Below are positions 11,700 to 23,099 of a stretch of 64,000 bases of DNA, one piece after another; position 1 is the stretch's first letter, and the number at the start of each line of letters is the position of its first letter. Source of the DNA: Temnothorax longispinosus (lineage: Eukaryota > Arthropoda > Insecta > Hymenoptera > Formicidae); NCBI RefSeq assembly GCF_030848805.1, contig NC_092365.1, positions 8,990,001 to 9,054,000 on the forward strand. The letters run 5' to 3'. Made by a program: the position numbers and the translations under genes. The notes beneath the pieces are model-generated. The model was not told the origin of the DNA and did not search any database. It saw nothing but the letters and a program-made list of their open reading frames with translations.

Positions 11700-12300
11700 A
11701 TTAGATAAATTCGTCATCGATCAATCGATTCGTAGTCTAGACCGACGCGCGACGCTCTCGATCAATAACACGGTGTACAGAGAGTTTCACGTGATAAATT
11801 CACGTACTCGCGTGATTACAATAGTCCCTTTACCCCGGGCGCCACCGACCGGGTAGTATAAATACGGGCCCTGCGAGACGGGCCAGGCAGATTCCCTCAG
11901 ATTCTCTCAGTTTCATTTCGATTTCGAGAGCACCGCGAGTCGAGAAGGGACTTAGTCGCGAGACCGTTATCGTCCGAAAGGACTTAGCCGCGAGAGTGTA
12001 CAGATCGTGGTGCCTTCTCACGCGTCGTGCTGCCGGATACTCTGTAATAAACGAAACGCCATCAGCATTAATAAATACTCATTCTACCAGACATAAAGAT
12101 TTACCCTTCTTTTATCTTACACTGATTTCTACCGGATACCCGTTGATGCGCGCCTCCCTCAGGGCGTTCTCAACCGATCCTTCCGTCAATGCGCGCCTCT
12201 CTCAGGGCGTTCGTGACAGCTCCTTAAACAGATGCGCGCCTCTCTCAGGGCGTTCTCTAAATTCCTCTGTTCCTTCTCTGTTCCTATAACATATATTAAT
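11700..12300 (+). promoter_or_regulatory. LTR-like or promoter-like block
   Basis: A GC-richer island with a TATA-like TATAAATA (about 11857), a transcribed-looking leader with repeated GGGACTTAG / AGGACTTAG, and AATAAA-type signals near 12045-12075. It is followed by three copies of an ATGCGCGCCTC-CTCAGGGCGTTC motif (12147-12257). This resembles a solo LTR, but I could not find TG...CA boundaries or a target duplication. Confidence 0.35.
12147..12257. repeat. three copies of a 25-bp GC-rich motif
   Basis: ATGCGCGCCTCCCTCAGGGC and two near-identical copies with CTCTCTC are spaced about 42 bases apart. Their function is unknown. Confidence 0.85.
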
Positions 12301-12510
12301 CTAAATCAGCGAAAATATATATATATATTAATTACGACTGCCTGCACGTTACCGTAAGGGTGCTTACACACACGCGTACTCGCAAGAACACACGCACACA
12401 CACACGCTTGCATGCGATTGATGGAGGAAGGAAGTTGAACCAGTCACTATATACTTATATAACGTACTCGGAGGTCATCAAGTTACCAAGGTAGGTACAT
12501 TTTTTCATCA

Positions 12511-12774
12511 ATGGTGCGATCCAGACGATCGGGACGTGCTCATCAACTGAAAAGGCTACAACGAGCCTATTATTCCGGCGGCGATTTCGATCCGCGCGTG
12601 CCACCGACAGTAAAAACTGATCCTCGCGTAGAATCACCGGTCGTTGCAAATCGGGAGCAATCGAGTGCCATGGTCCAAGAGCCACAGTTACCTAAGGTAA
12701 CGAAAATCGAGACGTTAACGCAAAAAATCCGCCTGATACTTAGAGAAGTCAGTACCAACCCAGTCAAAAATTAA
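12511..12774 (+). CDS. small basic protein, unrecognised
   Basis: An 87-codon frame starts MVRSRRSGRAHQLKRLQRAY, strongly basic, and ends with a helical ETLTQKIRLILREV segment. Its base composition is more GC-rich than the flanks. It lies 50 bases upstream of the C48 protease frame and on the same strand. Nothing identifies it; it could be a remnant of a mobile-element ORF1 or chance. Confidence 0.3.
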   Translation: MVRSRRSGRAHQLKRLQRAYYSGGDFDPRVPPTVKTDPRVESPVVANREQSSAMVQEPQLPKVTKIETLTQKIRLILREVSTNPVKN

Positions 12775-12825
12775 AGAAGAAATGTATATATATATATAGT
12801 AGACTTACCGTCTCTCCTCGTTCAT

Positions 12826-13518
12826 GTGAGGCACTCACACAATATCGCGAAGGTTTCAATTCGCTCTTTCTCACTGATTAACCCACTCCGACGTCCGAAC
12901 GATCGTCTGGACGTAACAAAATGTATAATATTAAATGATAAAATTGAAAATAATGATTTTAACATAGATAATCTTTATATTTATCCACTGCCACAAACAA
13001 TTGAAGAAAACGTGTTAAAAGAAAATTCGTGGTTAGATGATCAACCTTTAAATGAAATTATGACGATAATAGAAAGATATACTACATTTTCTCGTATTGA
13101 TGTTCTTTTCATAATGAATTTACATTGGATTGAACCGATCTTTACTTCCGATGTTCAGATTGTCGGAGGTCAGCATTGCGGTAACCACTGGCACTGTATT
13201 TACTATGATGGTTTAATGCTTCATATATATGATAGTTTGTATTTTGATACTCATTCTTATTACGATCTAACATTATTTGAACAAAAATACATTCAAAAAT
13301 GATACCCTAATCTGAAACAAAATAATATAATATTTGAAAAAGTAACCAAGCAGCCAGATCTTGCGTCATGTGGAATATTTGCAGCAGCATTTGCAGTATC
13401 AATAGCATTGGAAGAAAATCCTTCAAATAAAAAATATTCAACAGATATGCCAAAAATGCGTAGACATTGTCTGAGAATCATAGAAGAGAAAATATTATTA
13501 CCCTTCCCGGAAGAATAA
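12826..13518 (+). pseudogene. Ulp1/SENP-like C48 cysteine protease, one nonsense codon
   Basis: From about 12915 an AT-rich frame encodes ENSWLDDQPLNEIM (the Ulp1 W-L-D entry motif), NHWHCIYYDG (catalytic His), HIYDSL (catalytic Asp) and QPDLASCGIFAAAF (Gln of the oxyanion hole and catalytic Cys), ending LLPFPEE. All catalytic residues are present. A single TGA (13300-13302) interrupts the frame between His/Asp and Cys; the related copy downstream has CGA at that codon, so a C-to-T change is the simplest cause. The first 30 codons are GC-richer and probably unrelated sequence joined in frame. C48 proteases of this sort are carried by several eukaryotic DNA transposons, so a mobile-element origin is likely but not shown. 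Confidence 0.75.
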
Positions 13519-13736
13519 AAACAACGACAATTACATAATGACAATATATTGCATATTTACACTGCACTGCATATTTACACTGTAAATACCATTAAAATTA
13601 ACAATAAAAAAAATTAGCCACAATAATGTCTACAGGACAGAAAATAAAATTTAGAAATTAAATAATATCGGAATTATATTACACTCAAAATGAAAAAAAG
13701 TTACCAATCCGTAATTCCAAATATATAATTAAAGCA

Positions 13737-13992
13737 AAGAGACAAACAATTTGAACAAAACTACATAAAAAAGCGATACCCTAATTTAACCTCAAACAAT
13801 GTCATATTTGAAAAAGTTACAAAGCAACCAGACTTAGCATCATGTGGTATATTTGCAGCAGCATTTGCTATATCAATAGCAAGAGGAGAAAATCCATCTA
13901 CTAAAAAATATTCAATAAATATGCAAGACATGCGTAGACATTGTCTGAGAGTTATTAAAAAAAAAGAATTACTGCCTTTTCCGGAAGAATAA
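13737..13992 (+). pseudogene. second C48 protease C-terminal fragment
   Basis: This encodes YIKKRYPNL, VTKQPDLASCGIFAAAFAIS and LLPFPEE, matching the C-terminal third of the preceding protease. Many differences between the copies fall at third codon positions. The His/Asp half is missing, so it is a truncated relative, open over its length. Confidence 0.75.
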
Positions 13993-14059
13993 TAATTTAA
14001 AATTATAACGATGTGATATATACTAAATAAAATTATAAAAACGTTGCCTAAATTAATAA

Positions 14060-14290
14060 GTATAAAAATAAATATTGAAAGATAAGCATTGAAATATTGA
14101 ACAATTTGGAGAATTTACATTTAGCAGTTCGCCTAAAAAATCAAATAACAAAAGCGCAAATAAGTATAAAAATAAATAAATAAGTATAAAAAAAAATATT
14201 GAAAAATAAACATTGAAATATTAAACAATTTGGAGAATCTACATTGAACAGTTCGCCTAGAAAATCAAATAAGAAAAGCACAGTTTGAAC
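14060..14290. repeat. tandem duplication, about 120-bp unit
   Basis: Two units share AACAATTTGGAGAATCTACA-type sequence and CAGTTCGCCTA-AAAATCAAATAA with about 10 percent difference. Confidence 0.8.
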
Positions 14291-14909
14291 GAAGTGAAGC
14301 AAACCTAAGCATGATTACTACGGATTACTATGGATGGATGACCGGGTGAATTTTTCGAGCGGGCATTGTGGCCGTCGCAGAAAAAAGGAAAGTATAGTAG
14401 ATATAGATAGTATATAAGAGTTTAATATTTTTAATAAAAAAAATAAATACAAGTAATCCTATTGCAACATATTTAAAATATTATTATTAAAGTATTGGAT
14501 TAAATTTTCAGAAATATTTTTCAAAAATTTGTGGAGAAAGTATCAGAATTTTAATTATTTTATCAAATTTTTTTTTTAATTTAGAAAAACAGCTAAAACT
14601 GCGACACTTTCAAATTATGATTTTAAACTTATATTTAAATTTTATATATTTATATTTTTTAGTTTATATTTTTTTATATATTTTTTTAACTGCGCCTTGG
14701 ACGGTCCCAAGCCCGGTCTGAGAAAGGAGGAGGGTTGGAGTTGAGCAATCTTAGTACCCACTCCGTAAAACTAATTATGTAATTTTAATATTGTTTAAAA
14801 TTGTTGCAAATATTGAGATATCACTATTCATCTCTTTCTAAAGGGGACAATTAGAACATCTCAAATCTCAATAATTGAGACTTCAAAAAATGATGTTTTA
14901 GAATAATAA

Positions 14910-15975
14910 AAAAGTGTGCAAATAGAAATTTGCACATTGCTTCCTCATAGTTTTTAAGTGTGCAAGTAGAAACTTGCACATTGCTTCCTTATAGTTTTTA
15001 AGTGTGCAAGTAGAAACTTGCACATTGTTTCCTTATTTTAAGTGTGCAAGTAGAAACCTGCACATTGCTTTCTCATAGTTTTTAAGTGTGTAAGTAGAAA
15101 CTTGCACATTGCTTACTTATAGTTTTTTTCTTAAGTGTGCAAGTAGAAACTTGCACATTGCTTCCTCATAGTTTTTAAGTGTGCAAGTAGAAACTTGCAC
15201 ATTGTTTCCTTATTTTAAGTGTGCAAGTAGAAACCTGCACATTGCTTTCTCATAGTTTTTAAGTGTGTAAGTAGAAACTTGCACATTGCTTACTTATAGT
15301 TTTTTTCTTAAGTGTGCAAGTAGAAACTTGCACATTGCTTCCTCATAGTTTTTAAGTGTGCAAGTAGAAACTTGCACATTGTTTTCTTAGAGTTTTTAAG
15401 TGTGCAAGTAGAAATCTGCATATTGCTTTAGTTTTTAAGTGGGCAAGTATTTTTAGTTTTTTTTACTGAATGTACATAATTATGTACACAGGCCCCTAAA
15501 GGGTTAAGTGTGCAAGTAGAAACCTTCGCTTACAAAGCTTTCTCTATGAGGAAGCTTTTATTTAATTCAATGTAAAATTATTAGTATTTATTTGTTTTGG
15601 CTTCCTCATAGAGGAAGCTTTGTAAGCGAAGGTTTCTACATGCACATTTAACCCTTTAGGGGTCTGTGTACATAATTATGTACATTCACTAAAAAAACTA
15701 AAAATACTTGCCCACTTAAAAACTAAAGCAATATGCAAATTTCTACTTGCACACTTAAAAACTCTAAGAAAACAATGTACAAGTTTCTACTTGCACACTT
15801 AAGAACTATGAGGAAGCAATGTGCAAGTTTCTACTTGCACACTTAAGAAAAAAACTATAAGTAAGCAATGTGCAAGTTTCTACTTACACACTTAAAAACC
15901 ATGAGAAAGCAATGTGCAGGTTTCTACTTGCACACTTAAAAATGAGGAAACAATGTGCAAGTTTCTATTTTACAA
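14910..15975. mobile_element. foldback element: inverted arms made of tandem hairpins
   Basis: The left arm (14912-15557) holds about 13 tandem units of 40-50 bases. Each contains TGTGCAAGTAGAAACTTGCA followed by CA, a dyad with 9-base arms around AGAA. Four units form a higher-order repeat of about 175 bases that occurs twice. The right arm (15598-15970) is the inverted complement in mirror order, starting with CTTCCTCATAGAGGAAGC and the TGTACATAATTATGTACA palindrome, separated by a loop of about 40 bases. This is the architecture of foldback transposons. No transposase lies within it and no target duplication was found. Confidence 0.85.
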
Positions 15976-16225
15976 TATATTATTAAAATTTGAAGAAAGT
16001 AAGTTTTAAAAACTGTATTTTAATAACTAATTATTGTAAATTATATATATATTTTAATTATGATTTAAACTTACATTTAAACTTAACATATATCATATTA
16101 AATAATAATAATATATCATATATTTACAATTATTATTAAAATTTAAAGAAAATCAGCTTTAAAATTGTATTTTAATAAGTTATATTTATTTTATAATTAT
16201 TATTGTATATCTGTATTTTTGCAAA

Positions 16226-19200
16226 ATGCCTAGACGCAAAATGCCTAGAACAAACCTCGGAAGAAGAAGAAGAATTTCAACGACGACGTCGTGAAAAAAA
16301 TGCTGAGTATCAATCTCGTTAACGTTGTAAAATTACAAAAGTAGCAAATAATATATCAAACTCAAATAATGATACAAATTATACTGTTAGTATCGCTGGT
16401 ACAATACATGACAATCGCATAATAGAATTAAATCATGAAATTGAAGAAAATTCTTCAGATGTAACATTAGCACACCAACAAGTTTTCAACATTTCTGGCA
16501 CAATACATGATAATCGAGTTATAGAATTGAATGAAGAAATAATTGGGAAAAGTTCTGTAAATATTATACCAATACGTCAGCAACGTCATGTAGAATATCA
16601 ATCCCATTATCGGTCTCAAAGAAGACAACTACATCATTTAGATATTAATCGAATGCTAATTAATGATATAAATGAATATTATATTGGTTCTATGGATGTG
16701 TCTTGTGTTCATTGTAGAGCAAAACATTTTGCAGCTGAAAAAGTATCTAATAAAGGAAATTCATTTCACGATTGTTGTAATCACGGTGCGGTGTATTTAG
16801 AACCATTACCTCAATTTCCACAATTTCTTCGTAGTTTATTTAATGGTAGTCATGCAAAATCAAATAATTTTTTCAAACATATCCGTAGCTACAACAGTTC
16901 ATTTTCATTCGCATCATTTAACGCTAATTTGGTTAATTTTGAAAATAGAAGACTTGGTCCATATTGCTTCAAAATACATGGGCAGATTTATTATCAAATT
17001 AATACAGCATTGTATGCAGCTCAAAATGAAAACCCCACTTTCGGCCAGCTTTTTATTATAGATTCTAATGAAGCAATAAATTATCGTCTCAATGAGAATT
17101 CAGATTTAAATTTTGAAATTATACAAAATCTTGAACATATAATGCGGGAATTAAATATATTTGCTCAATCTTATCAAATAATGGGTGAAGAATTAGAAAA
17201 TCAACGACGATTAGAAATAGAATCTGGAGAATTATTGCCAGAATTACAATTATTATTTACATTAAGACGAGGTATGGATCGACGCCGATATAATGCTAAA
17301 AAACTAATGAAGTTGCTGCTATTTTTCGTACAACTGCTGATGGAGAAATTCCAGAATCATATGTAACAATACGTAATAGAAATGACAGAACTTTAAAAAA
17401 CGTTAGTACTATGGATCCCCAAATGTTGAACCATGGATATATCCATTATTTTATCCATATGGTACTCAAGGATGGCATTGTAATTTAACAAAATTAAATA
17501 GTAATAAACGAATAACTAGAAGTCAGTATATTAAATATCGCATGGCTATTCGTGATGAATTTAATGTCTTTTTATCAGGGCGTCGTCTATTTCAACAGTG
17601 GCTTGTAGACAGTTATGTAAAAATTGAAAAGGATAGAATAAATTATTGTAGAGATCATCAAAAAGAATTATGTACTGAAACATATCAAGGTTTAAAAGAT
17701 TATTTACAAACTACAGCAAATAATTTAAATGAACGTATTGGAAAGATGATTATACTTCCATCTACACTTATTGGATCACCACGTAATATGTTACAAAATT
17801 ATCAAGATTCAATGGCAATAGTTAGTAAATTTGGTAAACCAGATCTTTTCAATACAATGACTTGCAATCCAAAATAGCGTGAAATTGAATCTTTTATCTG
17901 GCCAACAAGCTTCTGATAAACTTGATATTTGTGCTCGTGTTTTTAATATTAAAAAATATTATTTAATTGATTTGATTGTTAAACAAAAATTTTTTGGAGA
18001 AGTAGCAGCCTTTGTATATGTTATTGAATTTCAAAAACGTGGTTTGCCACATGTCCACATTTTAATTACTTTAAAATACAATTCCAAAATAACAACTCCA
18101 CAGATTGTTGACAAATATATCTCTGCTGAAATTCCTGATCCATGTGAAAATCGTACTTTACATGACATAGTTATGAGACATATGATTCATGGGCCTTGTG
18201 GCAATTAGTGTTTGGTAGATAGAAAATGTTCAAAACATTATCCTAAATCTTATCTTGAAGAGACCAGAATGGATGAAGATGCTTATCCTTATTATCGTCG
18301 ACAAGATAATGGCAGAAGTTTTGAACGCCCTGGTGGATATATAGTTGATAATCGTAATGTACAATAGTTCCATATTGTCCTATTTTATCGATTGTTTTTA
18401 ATTGTCATATTAATTTTGAGGTAGTTTCAAGTATCAAATCGGTTAAATATCTGTATAAGTATATTTATAAAGAACATGTTGCTGCTGCTATAACAATTGA
18501 ACCAATAACAGAAAATATAATTATTGATCATGATGAGATACGTAATTTTATAGACACACGCTATGTTGGACCTATAGAAGCCAGTTGGCGTATTCTTGAG
18601 AAAAAATTACAAGATAAAAGTCATACTATAGTACGTTTACCTGTCCATCTTCCTAATGAACAAAATATTACAATTGAAAATGGATCCAATGAAAATACAA
18701 TAACTTCCGCTTTAGATCAAGTTACTATGTTAATAGATTATTTTGCGTTAAATTCTTGCGATAAAGAAGCAAAACAACATTCATATATAGAAATTCCACA
18801 TTATTATACGTTTAAAAAAGAAAAAATTAATGGTAGAAATGTATCGCGTTGGAGCAAACTCAAAAGTCATTTTAATTGTATAGGACGAATGTATTCCGTT
18901 GGTCCAACACAAACTGAATTATACTATTTACGACTATTATTACTCACTGTAAAGGGAGCTACAAGTTTTGATAATTTAAGAACTGTAAATAGAGAAGTTT
19001 GTCAATCGTTTTCAGAGACATGTTTGACTTTAGGTTTAATTGAAGATGATGATGAATGGAAACGAGCTATGAATGAAGCTATTGGATGAATGAAGCTATT
19101 GGATGGATGATGCCAAGACAACTTCGTAGATTATTTGTACGTATATTATTGCATTGTCAACCATTGCATCCTGAAGAGCTCTGGGGAAGTTTTAAAGTAG

Positions 19201-19245
19201 CAATGTCGGAAGATTTTATCCGACACTTTGGAATGTTACAAGGAA
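16226..19245 (+). pseudogene. Helitron Rep (HUH nuclease) region
   Basis: In order: a short basic start; a duplicated GTIHDNR-IELN-EI motif; the zinc-like CVHCRAKHF with CC downstream; the N-terminal Helitron domain (IRSYNSSFSFAS, KIHGQIYYQINT); YPYGT-GWH; YVKIEKDRI; IILPSTLIGSPRNM; FGKPDLFNTMTCNPK; the HUH motif RGLPHVHILI (about 18041-18064); and the two-tyrosine region VKYLYKYIYKEH (about 18440-18476). The last two are the single-strand nicking and joining centre of the rolling-circle initiator. Lesions include single-base losses near 17300 and 17420, TAG stops at about 17876 and 18206, and a 16-base tandem duplication at 19065-19100 that shifts frame. Confidence 0.92.
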
Positions 19246-19946
19246 AAAAAAGCAATATATATGGTGATCTAATACGAAATAAAGAATTTAATAATATGGC
19301 TAAGTGTGCGATACTTTCTGCAAGAAATGCTAATGTAGATGAAATTAATAAACGAGTTGTCGAATTATTAGATATATCTGAAGAACGAATTTATACAAGT
19401 ACAGATAGTACTGAAAATTGCGATGATAATGGTGACATTGGTGAAGTTTTATTGCCAGAATATTTAAATACTTTGTCTCCGTCAACTCTTCCTCCTTACG
19501 AATTGCGTTTAAAACGCAATCTACCGAATTGTGTCATTATGTTGATTAGAAATCTTAGTATTAATGAAAGTCTTTGCAACGGCACTAGATTAATGATTAT
19601 AGAACTTGCAGATCATTTATTAAAATGCGAAATTTTAACAGGTGATAAAGTAGGAGATATCGTTTTCTTAAATCGTATTACTTTGTATTGTGAAAATGTA
19701 TATCCTTTTATTTTTAAAAGAAGACAGTTTCCGATAAAATTAGCTTTTGCTATGACAATTAACAAGTCACAGGGTCAGACATTTGACAGAGTAGGAATAG
19801 ATCTTCGCAAAGATGTTTTTAATCATGGGCAACTTTATGTTGCCCTTTCACGAGTTAGATCTTGGGAAGCATTAAAAATTTATCTTGGCAGTCAGCGGAA
19901 TAATAAACAAGTTAAAAACTATGTATATAAAGAAATATATGTATGA
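19246..19946 (+). pseudogene. Helitron helicase, C-terminal part only
   Basis: The frame jumps from the end of the Rep-helicase linker (FGMLQG) directly to late helicase sequence: AKCAILSARNANVDEIN, LPNCVIMLIRNL, CNGTRLMI, AFAMTINKSQGQTFDRV and LYVALSRVRSWEAL. Walker A and Walker B are missing, which points to an internal deletion near 19240-19255 of several hundred codons. This copy cannot provide helicase activity. Confidence 0.9.
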
Positions 19947-20140
19947 TTTCTCTTTTTTTAAATTTTAATATGAGGATAGTTTGTTGACATATATAATTAT
20001 ATAGGATGTGTGCGTATATTATTAAAAATGTACAGTGTTAAAGAATAAATGGCGCTTGATATATATTGATATATATAAAAATATATATATGTATAAATAT
20101 ATATATATATATATATTGTATATAGTAAAAAAGCTAAATG

Positions 20141-20174
20141 GCGCGCGCGCAGCGCGCGCTTATGATGTTCTAGT
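20141..20174 (+). repeat. Helitron 3' hairpin and CTAG terminus
   Basis: Two eight-base GCGCGCGC arms are separated by three bases, then TTATGATGTT, then CTAG and T. The spacing matches the Helitron 3' consensus (hairpin about 10-12 bases before CTRR). Confidence 0.9.
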
Positions 20175-20873
20175 ATATTAAAAGATAGAACTATGAATTC
20201 TTTTAATTTTTTAATATAATTAATCGGCACGATAAATTATATTAAAAGCGTTTCTTAATTATTAATGATATACACTTATATCCTAAGATCTGCTAAGATC
20301 AGAATTGTCATGACTGACGGCGATACAGAGTCGTGCAAATAGAAGTGAGACAAATGTCTACTTCTCAAGAAAGCCTTGGCTAAACTTATTGTAAGTATAT
20401 ATTATAACATTAATTATTATTATTAACATACAAGAAAAAATACGTTAACAGATAATAATACATATTTGAACACAAATTTTTGTTACAGGTTATTAACAAT
20501 AAGTGGGAATGAATCAGCGTTAACTCACATTTCTGTATTGAAGATGTAAACGGCGGAACAAACCAAGTTTCGTTTCTGTCTTAGCGGTGAAAGAAAGTGG
20601 GGCGATTACTCTCAAAGTAAAACCTTGGCTTCAGCAAATGTAAGTTATTACGTGTAAAGTTATTACATTTATTTTTGAGAGTATATTTATTTATTTAGTG
20701 TTAAAAATTGATATTGTATATTTTTTCAGTTGACGACGCCATAAATGCGATAAATAAAAGTCAGGAGGCACGAACTCACACTGTAAATCTGATTGAAAAA
20801 TGTGTGAACAACGCAGAGGTGTTTAATAGTTTTATATCATTAATAATGTCGATACACGAACACGTGTGGACTC
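20175..20873. other. possible exon-like fragments, no gene recognised
   Basis: A segment at about 20730-20870 reads DDAINAINKSQEARTHTVNL after a TTTTTCAG acceptor-like site. Upstream segments contain stops. A MITE interrupts the sequence downstream. I cannot name a product. Confidence 0.25.
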
Positions 20874-21019
20874 TTATGGTGCGTGTCCACCTGCGAGTAA
20901 GAACTCTCGAGAGCAACAAGAGAGAAAGAGAGAGAGACTCTCGAGAGTCTTTCTCTCTCTCTCTCTCTCTTTCTTTTTGCTCTCGAGAGTTCTTACTCGC
21001 AGGTGGAGACGCACCATTA
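20874..21019. mobile_element. PIF/Harbinger-type MITE with TTA target duplication
   Basis: A 140-bp element (20877-21016) has about 40-base terminal inverted repeats beginning TGGTGCGTGTCCACCTGCGA and closing CGCACCA, flanked on both sides by TTA (20874-20876 and 21017-21019). The interior is (GA)n/(CT)n. A three-base TWA-type duplication is the Harbinger signature. Its ends differ from those of the full Harbinger element at 32096-40355. Confidence 0.9.
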
Positions 21020-22228
21020 AAGCCTTTGTTCTAATTAAAACTGAATACAACTAATATTAAATTTAAACGAGCGGTGACAGTTTTGCTATATTGTGAGGCG
21101 TGATTTTGAGTTAAAAGATAATGTAATTTTGCATCAAACAAAAATATTGATTTTTGGACTGCACAGTTGTACTGATAAACCGCACATAATATTCTGGAGA
21201 AATTTTCGGGTGTAAGATACAGTCTGTGTCGAATCGTGAGCGTTGTATCGTGTGAGGTAGCACTAGAGGACTAAAATGAGAATGGATGACGCAAAACAAC
21301 AGGTTATTTGGCCAAAACCTGAGAAATTCTCGAATACGTATTCTCCACGGTTTGTGAAGAGTTTTCGTGTTCCGATTGTATAGATAGTTCAGGGTTTTGT
21401 TATTATTTCGCATCCCTTACCTACGAGTTACTTTGCTAGCAAAAAAGAGATTGACGCGTAAAATCTTGTTTTCCATTACGTGAAACACTTTTGTTTTTTA
21501 ATTATTTTTTAAAATGTATTATACCTACTTTTTATTTACGTATTGTACTTTACGTTTTGTTTATCGCTTGCATGCAGTAGCTTTATGAAATATGTCTCTT
21601 TATTTCTTTATTTTTATATTCCCTCAATCCTTTGGAAATGTAGAAAATTGTGAAATAGTTATGTTTCGTAAGTAACTTATTTGACAATTTTTTTACATTT
21701 CCTCCTGATGGAAGAAACCACCACCTTCCCGCGGTTTCCATCGAGCAATGTGGACTCGAATGATTTTTTTATTACGATAACATGTCAAAAACAGATGTGG
21801 TATATATTTCAGACATTTGTTATTTACTGTCATGCATGTATAATAATGTCTTAATTAAAACAAGTGTTTTAATAATTTTTATGTAGTGACATTGACGAGT
21901 AAGACAGTTTAATATTTTCCAGATTTATTTATGTCCACGTTTCTGGCACAGACTGGATTTCCCATTTGTTAAACTACTTATCCTACTTATTAAACTGTGA
22001 GCTTTAAAATGCTTCTTTTAATTTCTCAATAGTGGGCTTTCTTCTTACAATGCGTTTAACTGTAGTATAATTTTCATATGAAGAAATTATTCCTTACTAA
22101 AATTTATTTGAATGGTATACAATTGAGGATATTGAAATAAATAAAAAAGTTATAAATTATACAATACATATGTATATAACGTTCTTATTTAGTTCAATAT
22201 CATTTGGAACATGTATATGTATATACAT
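21020..22228. other. AT-rich non-coding stretch
   Basis: No domain, RNA gene or inverted repeat was recognised. Confidence 0.4.
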
Positions 22229-22764
22229 ACACAGTAAAAAATAAAACGTAATTTTAACATTTTTTATATGTCCCACAAAGTCCACTCTAAATTTTAAGTT
22301 AAATTGACTCATTCATTATGTGTTACTTGTTGACAAATTAGAAATGTTAATTAATTGACATTATACTTTACATTTATATTTGTTCCTTTATATTAACACA
22401 TGATATTAATTATATTACAGATTTTACTTAAATTATGTGTAATAGAAACATTAGTAAATTTTAGTAAATTTAATTATTTTGTAGGTCAAAGTTTTTACGA
22501 TTATTTGAAAATTTACGTTAAACTTTTGTTTATGTGTTAAAATAACTTTCAGACGTGTTGATTTATTAAAGTAATTGTGTTAAAAGAACTTAAAATAATA
22601 TTTAATTTCATAAGTGTCATGACATAAGTGTAACACACGAAAATGTTAAGAAAAAAACAACATGGTTGTATGTTAATTTTACATTGAAATAATAATCAAA
22701 TCTTGGTGACACAAGAAAATTTCAACATATGGACCACTATGTACACACGATTTTTTACTGTGTA
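22229..22764. mobile_element. putative MITE with ACACAGTAAAAAAT ends
   Basis: The left ACACAGTAAAAAAT and right ATTTTTTACTGTGT are exact inverse complements about 520 bases apart. The interior is AT-rich and non-coding. The target duplication is unclear because of flanking ATAT sequence. Confidence 0.55.
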
Positions 22765-22827
22765 TATATTAGGTTATTCGACATAAATAAATAATATATA
22801 AGATACAGTATTTATATAAATATAAAT

Positions 22828-23095
22828 AATATTACGGCCAGTTCCGAGCATTTTAGAGCGTTAATAAAAATTATTATATGTATTTTAAAATTCTAATCAT
22901 CCAACGTTTCCAACGCTGCCAACGTTTCGACTTTACTTGGTCTTCCTCAGGACATTAAGTTACAGATTTCCTTCATCAGCACGCATTATGAGGCCAGCGT
23001 ATATTAACAATAAACAGAACGTGTTATCGTCGAAAGCAAAAGCTAAATAATATTACGGCCAGTTCCGAGCATTTTAGGGTGTTAATAAAAATACG
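22828..23095. repeat. direct repeat pair flanking a retroelement-like 3' fragment
   Basis: TAAATAATATTACGGCCAGT and the 25 bases after it occur at about 22828 and 23047. Between them lies AACGTTTCGACTTTACTTGG followed by TCTTCCTCAGGA, a motif style found near the 3' ends of some Penelope/LINE-type elements. A similar motif is at 55470-55520. Confidence 0.5.
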
Positions 23096-23099
23096 TGCT

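Larger units (their letters stand above)
16220..20173 (+). mobile_element. canonical Helitron, decayed, with intact 3' terminus
   Basis: The element contains Rep and helicase coding remnants (listed separately) and ends in a classical Helitron 3' structure: a GCGCGCGC/GCGCGCGC hairpin (20141-20159), a ten-base spacer, then CTAG (20170-20173) followed by a host T. Insertion between A and T without target duplication is the family rule. The 5' terminus (expected TC...) was not identified; the element may begin between the foldback array and 16226. Confidence 0.92.

Noticed and set aside
14368..14420. Helitron 5' end (inverse of TCTATATCTACTATAC)
   Set aside because: The motif is on the minus strand, opposite to the Helitron at 16-20 kb, and no matching 3' end was found to its left.
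14910..15450. Regular repeats resembling a CRISPR array
   Set aside because: The spacers between dyads are themselves repeated, the array has a mirror-image arm, and the context is eukaryotic. It is a foldback repeat.
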